Shown here: one piece after another, positions 25,182 to 26,305 of the stretch
How positions within the stretch are numbered: the stretch's first letter is position 1
How the letters are laid out: each line of letters begins with the position of its first letter
Assembly: GCA_965365275.1 (NCBI GenBank)
Contig: CBDUBA010000058.1
Coordinates: 1 to 26,305, forward strand
Reading direction: 5' to 3'
DNA from: JAGTVG01 sp965365275
GTDB taxonomy: Bacteria > Bacteroidota > Bacteroidia > Cytophagales > Cyclobacteriaceae
DNA: 26,305 nt
Position numbers and translations under genes: made by a program
Notes under the pieces: model-generated
Told to the model about the DNA's origin: nothing
The model's database searches: none
Seen by the model: only the letters and a program-made list of their open reading frames with translations

Positions 25182-26063
25182 CTAGTCTATTTCATCAAAA
25201 AATGAAGTGGATGCAGATTTTTTTTCCTTTTTGTCATTTGCCTTATCCTCGATGTCTTCTTCATGTTCATCTATTGTGCTCCCCATAAATACTTCCTTCT
25301 CTTTATTCACCTCTTCCTCTACATCTTCATTACCTTCCATTTCAATATCACTTCCAAAAGTATCCTCGTTTTTTGATGATTCACCTGATTTCACCTCATC
25401 CGAAATATCCTTATTCTCAGAGGATCCTTTTTCGGTTTTATCCTCAACCACTGGATCATTATTTAGAAAATCAAGAGTTATGCCAACGCTGGAAGAATTA
25501 TATACATTTTTAGCTTCAGAAACGATATCCTTTATCTGGAATTCTTCGGACTTCTTTTCCAATTTCTCTATCCTTTCTGTTAGATCGTTGCTATACGACT
25601 TAACCTGGTCTACAACTTTCTCCTTCAGGTCCAGCATTTGGTTAAAAAGATTTTCCAGTGTTTTTACTTTTGATATCATCTCATCCAGAACCTGCTTCTT
25701 CCTTTCATCTGCCTGCTCAACGAGACTTTTGGCTTTGGATCTTGCCTCACTCATGATAGCCTCGGCTTTGAGACTTGATTCTTTTATTTTCAAGTCCGTT
25801 TCTTTTTTTGCCTGCTCAATTAAGGTTGCTCCGGTATCTTCAGCAGTCTTCAGGGTTTTAAACAGGCTGCTTTCCAGTTCTCTCAGTTTAGTTGACTCTG
25901 TTTGCAAATTCTCTATCCTGAGATGTAGTTCCCTGTTTTCATCCAGCATGCGCTCCCATTCCATTGATAAAGACTGTAAATAAGCATTTACTTCATCTTT
26001 CTCATATCCTCTAAATACCTTCTCAAAGGTTTTTTGCCGGATCTCTAATGGAGTTATTTTCAT
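25182..26063 (-). CDS. DivIVA-domain coiled-coil protein with acidic tail
   Basis: This 293-residue protein begins with MKITPLEIRQKTFEKVFRGY and then DKDEVNAYL-like sequence (YEKDEVNAYL). This is the N-terminal membrane-curvature-binding DivIVA domain (about 1-60). A long coiled coil rich in Glu, Lys and Leu follows to about 185. The last 90 residues are low-complexity and acidic, with many Glu, Asp, Ser and Lys (for example NEDVEEEVNKEKEVF). In Gram-positive bacteria DivIVA organises poles and septa; in Bacteroidota the role of these proteins is not established. There is no membrane segment. It is followed after one base by folB. Its start is the ATG that gives the intact DivIVA N-terminus. 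Confidence 0.88.
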   Translation of the reverse strand: MKITPLEIRQKTFEKVFRGYEKDEVNAYLQSLSMEWERMLDENRELHLRIENLQTESTKLRELESSLFKTLKTAEDTGATLIEQAKKETDLKIKESSLKAEAIMSEARSKAKSLVEQADERKKQVLDEMISKVKTLENLFNQMLDLKEKVVDQVKSYSNDLTERIEKLEKKSEEFQIKDIVSEAKNVYNSSSVGITLDFLNNDPVVEDKTEKGSSENKDISDEVKSGESSKNEDTFGSDIEMEGNEDVEEEVNKEKEVFMGSTIDEHEEDIEDKANDKKEKKSASTSFFDEID

Positions 26064-26087
26064 TTCAATAAATTTTTTATTCTTGGA

Positions 26088-26180
26088 TCATAGGTCTGTA
26101 ATCATAATTACCCCTCTGACATGTAGAATTTCTTCCGCCAGGATGATGAAAAATTCATGCTGATTGGCTTCAGGATTCAT
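26088..26180 (-). other. Candidate 30-codon ORF upstream of the DivIVA gene
   Basis: On the minus strand an ATG at 26180 opens a 30-codon frame ending in TGA at 26088. It begins MNPEANQHEFFIILAEEIL, has an in-frame stop just upstream, and lies 24 bases before the DivIVA gene start. The composition is protein-like, but the length is within chance for open frames and I recognise no family. It could be a leader peptide, a gene remnant or nothing. Confidence 0.2.
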
Positions 26181-26217
26181 AAGATCGATTTTATTATTTA
26201 ATCACCTTTCTAATATA

Positions 26218-26247
26218 ACAGAATATCCCATAAAGATATTGTTCTGT
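26218..26247. repeat. Imperfect hairpin near the right edge
   Basis: ACAGAATATC (26218-26227) pairs with GATA (26235-26238) and TTCTGT (26242-26247) around a 7-base loop, with a 3-base bulge (TTG) on the right arm. That gives ten base pairs in an otherwise gene-free stretch. It has no T-run close by on either strand. Confidence 0.35.
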
Positions 26248-26276
26248 CATCACTGCATGAAATTACTCTATTTTTA

Positions 26277-26292
26277 TAGTTTGACCAAACTA
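26277..26292. repeat. Operator-like inverted repeat at the right edge
   Basis: TAGTTTGACCAAACTA consists of two perfect 7-base arms (TAGTTTG and CAAACTA) around a 2-base centre. The length and symmetry suit a dimeric DNA-binding protein. It lies about 215 bases before the DivIVA gene and may instead belong to a gene beyond the window. Confidence 0.35.
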
Positions 26293-26305
26293 ATTTATTA
26301 ACTGA

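Noticed and set aside
25207..25983. Long plus-strand open frame (258 codons) opposite the DivIVA-domain gene
   Set aside because: It is serine- and phenylalanine-rich, the mirror of the Glu/Lys/Asp-rich coiled coil on the other strand, and resembles no protein family.
1..26305. CRISPR array, tRNA or rRNA gene, insertion sequence, defence island
   Set aside because: No regularly spaced repeats, no T-arm-like sequences in any spacer, no transposase, integrase, nuclease or toxin-antitoxin gene found.

Overview
The window looks like ordinary chromosome from a member of the Bacteroidota. The gene families point that way: a DUF4301 protein, a LytS-type kinase with a LytTR regulator, a DivIVA-domain protein next to folB, a single-cysteine WCGD thioredoxin-like protein, and an AGCS symporter with an extra domain. 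Several start regions also carry the TAnnTTTG element typical of Bacteroidota promoters, and clear Shine-Dalgarno sequences are scarce. The DNA is AT-rich and densely coding. I see no tRNA, rRNA, CRISPR array, insertion sequence or prophage gene.

Layout. 1-1759 (+): the end of a glycan-synthesis cluster, with a GT2-type glycosyltransferase cut by the window edge and a GT4-like one. 1857-10087 (-): a run of seven genes read right to left. These are an overlapping sensor kinase/LytTR regulator pair, a U32-family protein, an aminotransferase overlapping a prephenate dehydrogenase, a membrane-anchored glycosidase-like protein and a DUF4301 protein. 10382-15599 (-): rarA, then an AGCS amino-acid symporter followed 8 bp later by a PQQ dehydrogenase lipoprotein with a built-in cytochrome c. 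15755-18485 (+): gcvT, comB and a PfkB sugar kinase, the last two with no gap. 18566-19346 (-): dtd and a MazG-type pyrophosphohydrolase, one base apart. 19404-20597 (+): a polytopic membrane protein, possibly a GT-C enzyme. It overlaps tail to tail with 20584-21903 (-), a TIP30-like reductase and a thioredoxin-like protein. 22075-23583 (-): a secreted GH28-like beta-helix protein. 23778-26063 (-): DivIVA-domain protein, folB, a small membrane-anchored protein and a YkvA/DUF1232 protein.

How they work together. Aromatic amino acid synthesis (aminotransferase plus TyrA), one-carbon metabolism (GcvT), folate synthesis (FolB), tRNA quality control (Dtd), probable RNA modification (U32) and fork repair (RarA) are housekeeping jobs. 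The envelope-facing genes (glycosyltransferases, two glycosidase-like proteins, PQQ dehydrogenase, symporter) suggest a free-living heterotroph using sugars and plant or algal polymers. I do not find a convincing undescribed multi-gene system. The best leads are the repeat-bearing insert in the symporter, the DUF4301/glycosidase-like pair behind tyrA, the comB-pfkB pair, the GH28-like protein without the usual histidine motif, and the structured, gene-poor right edge.
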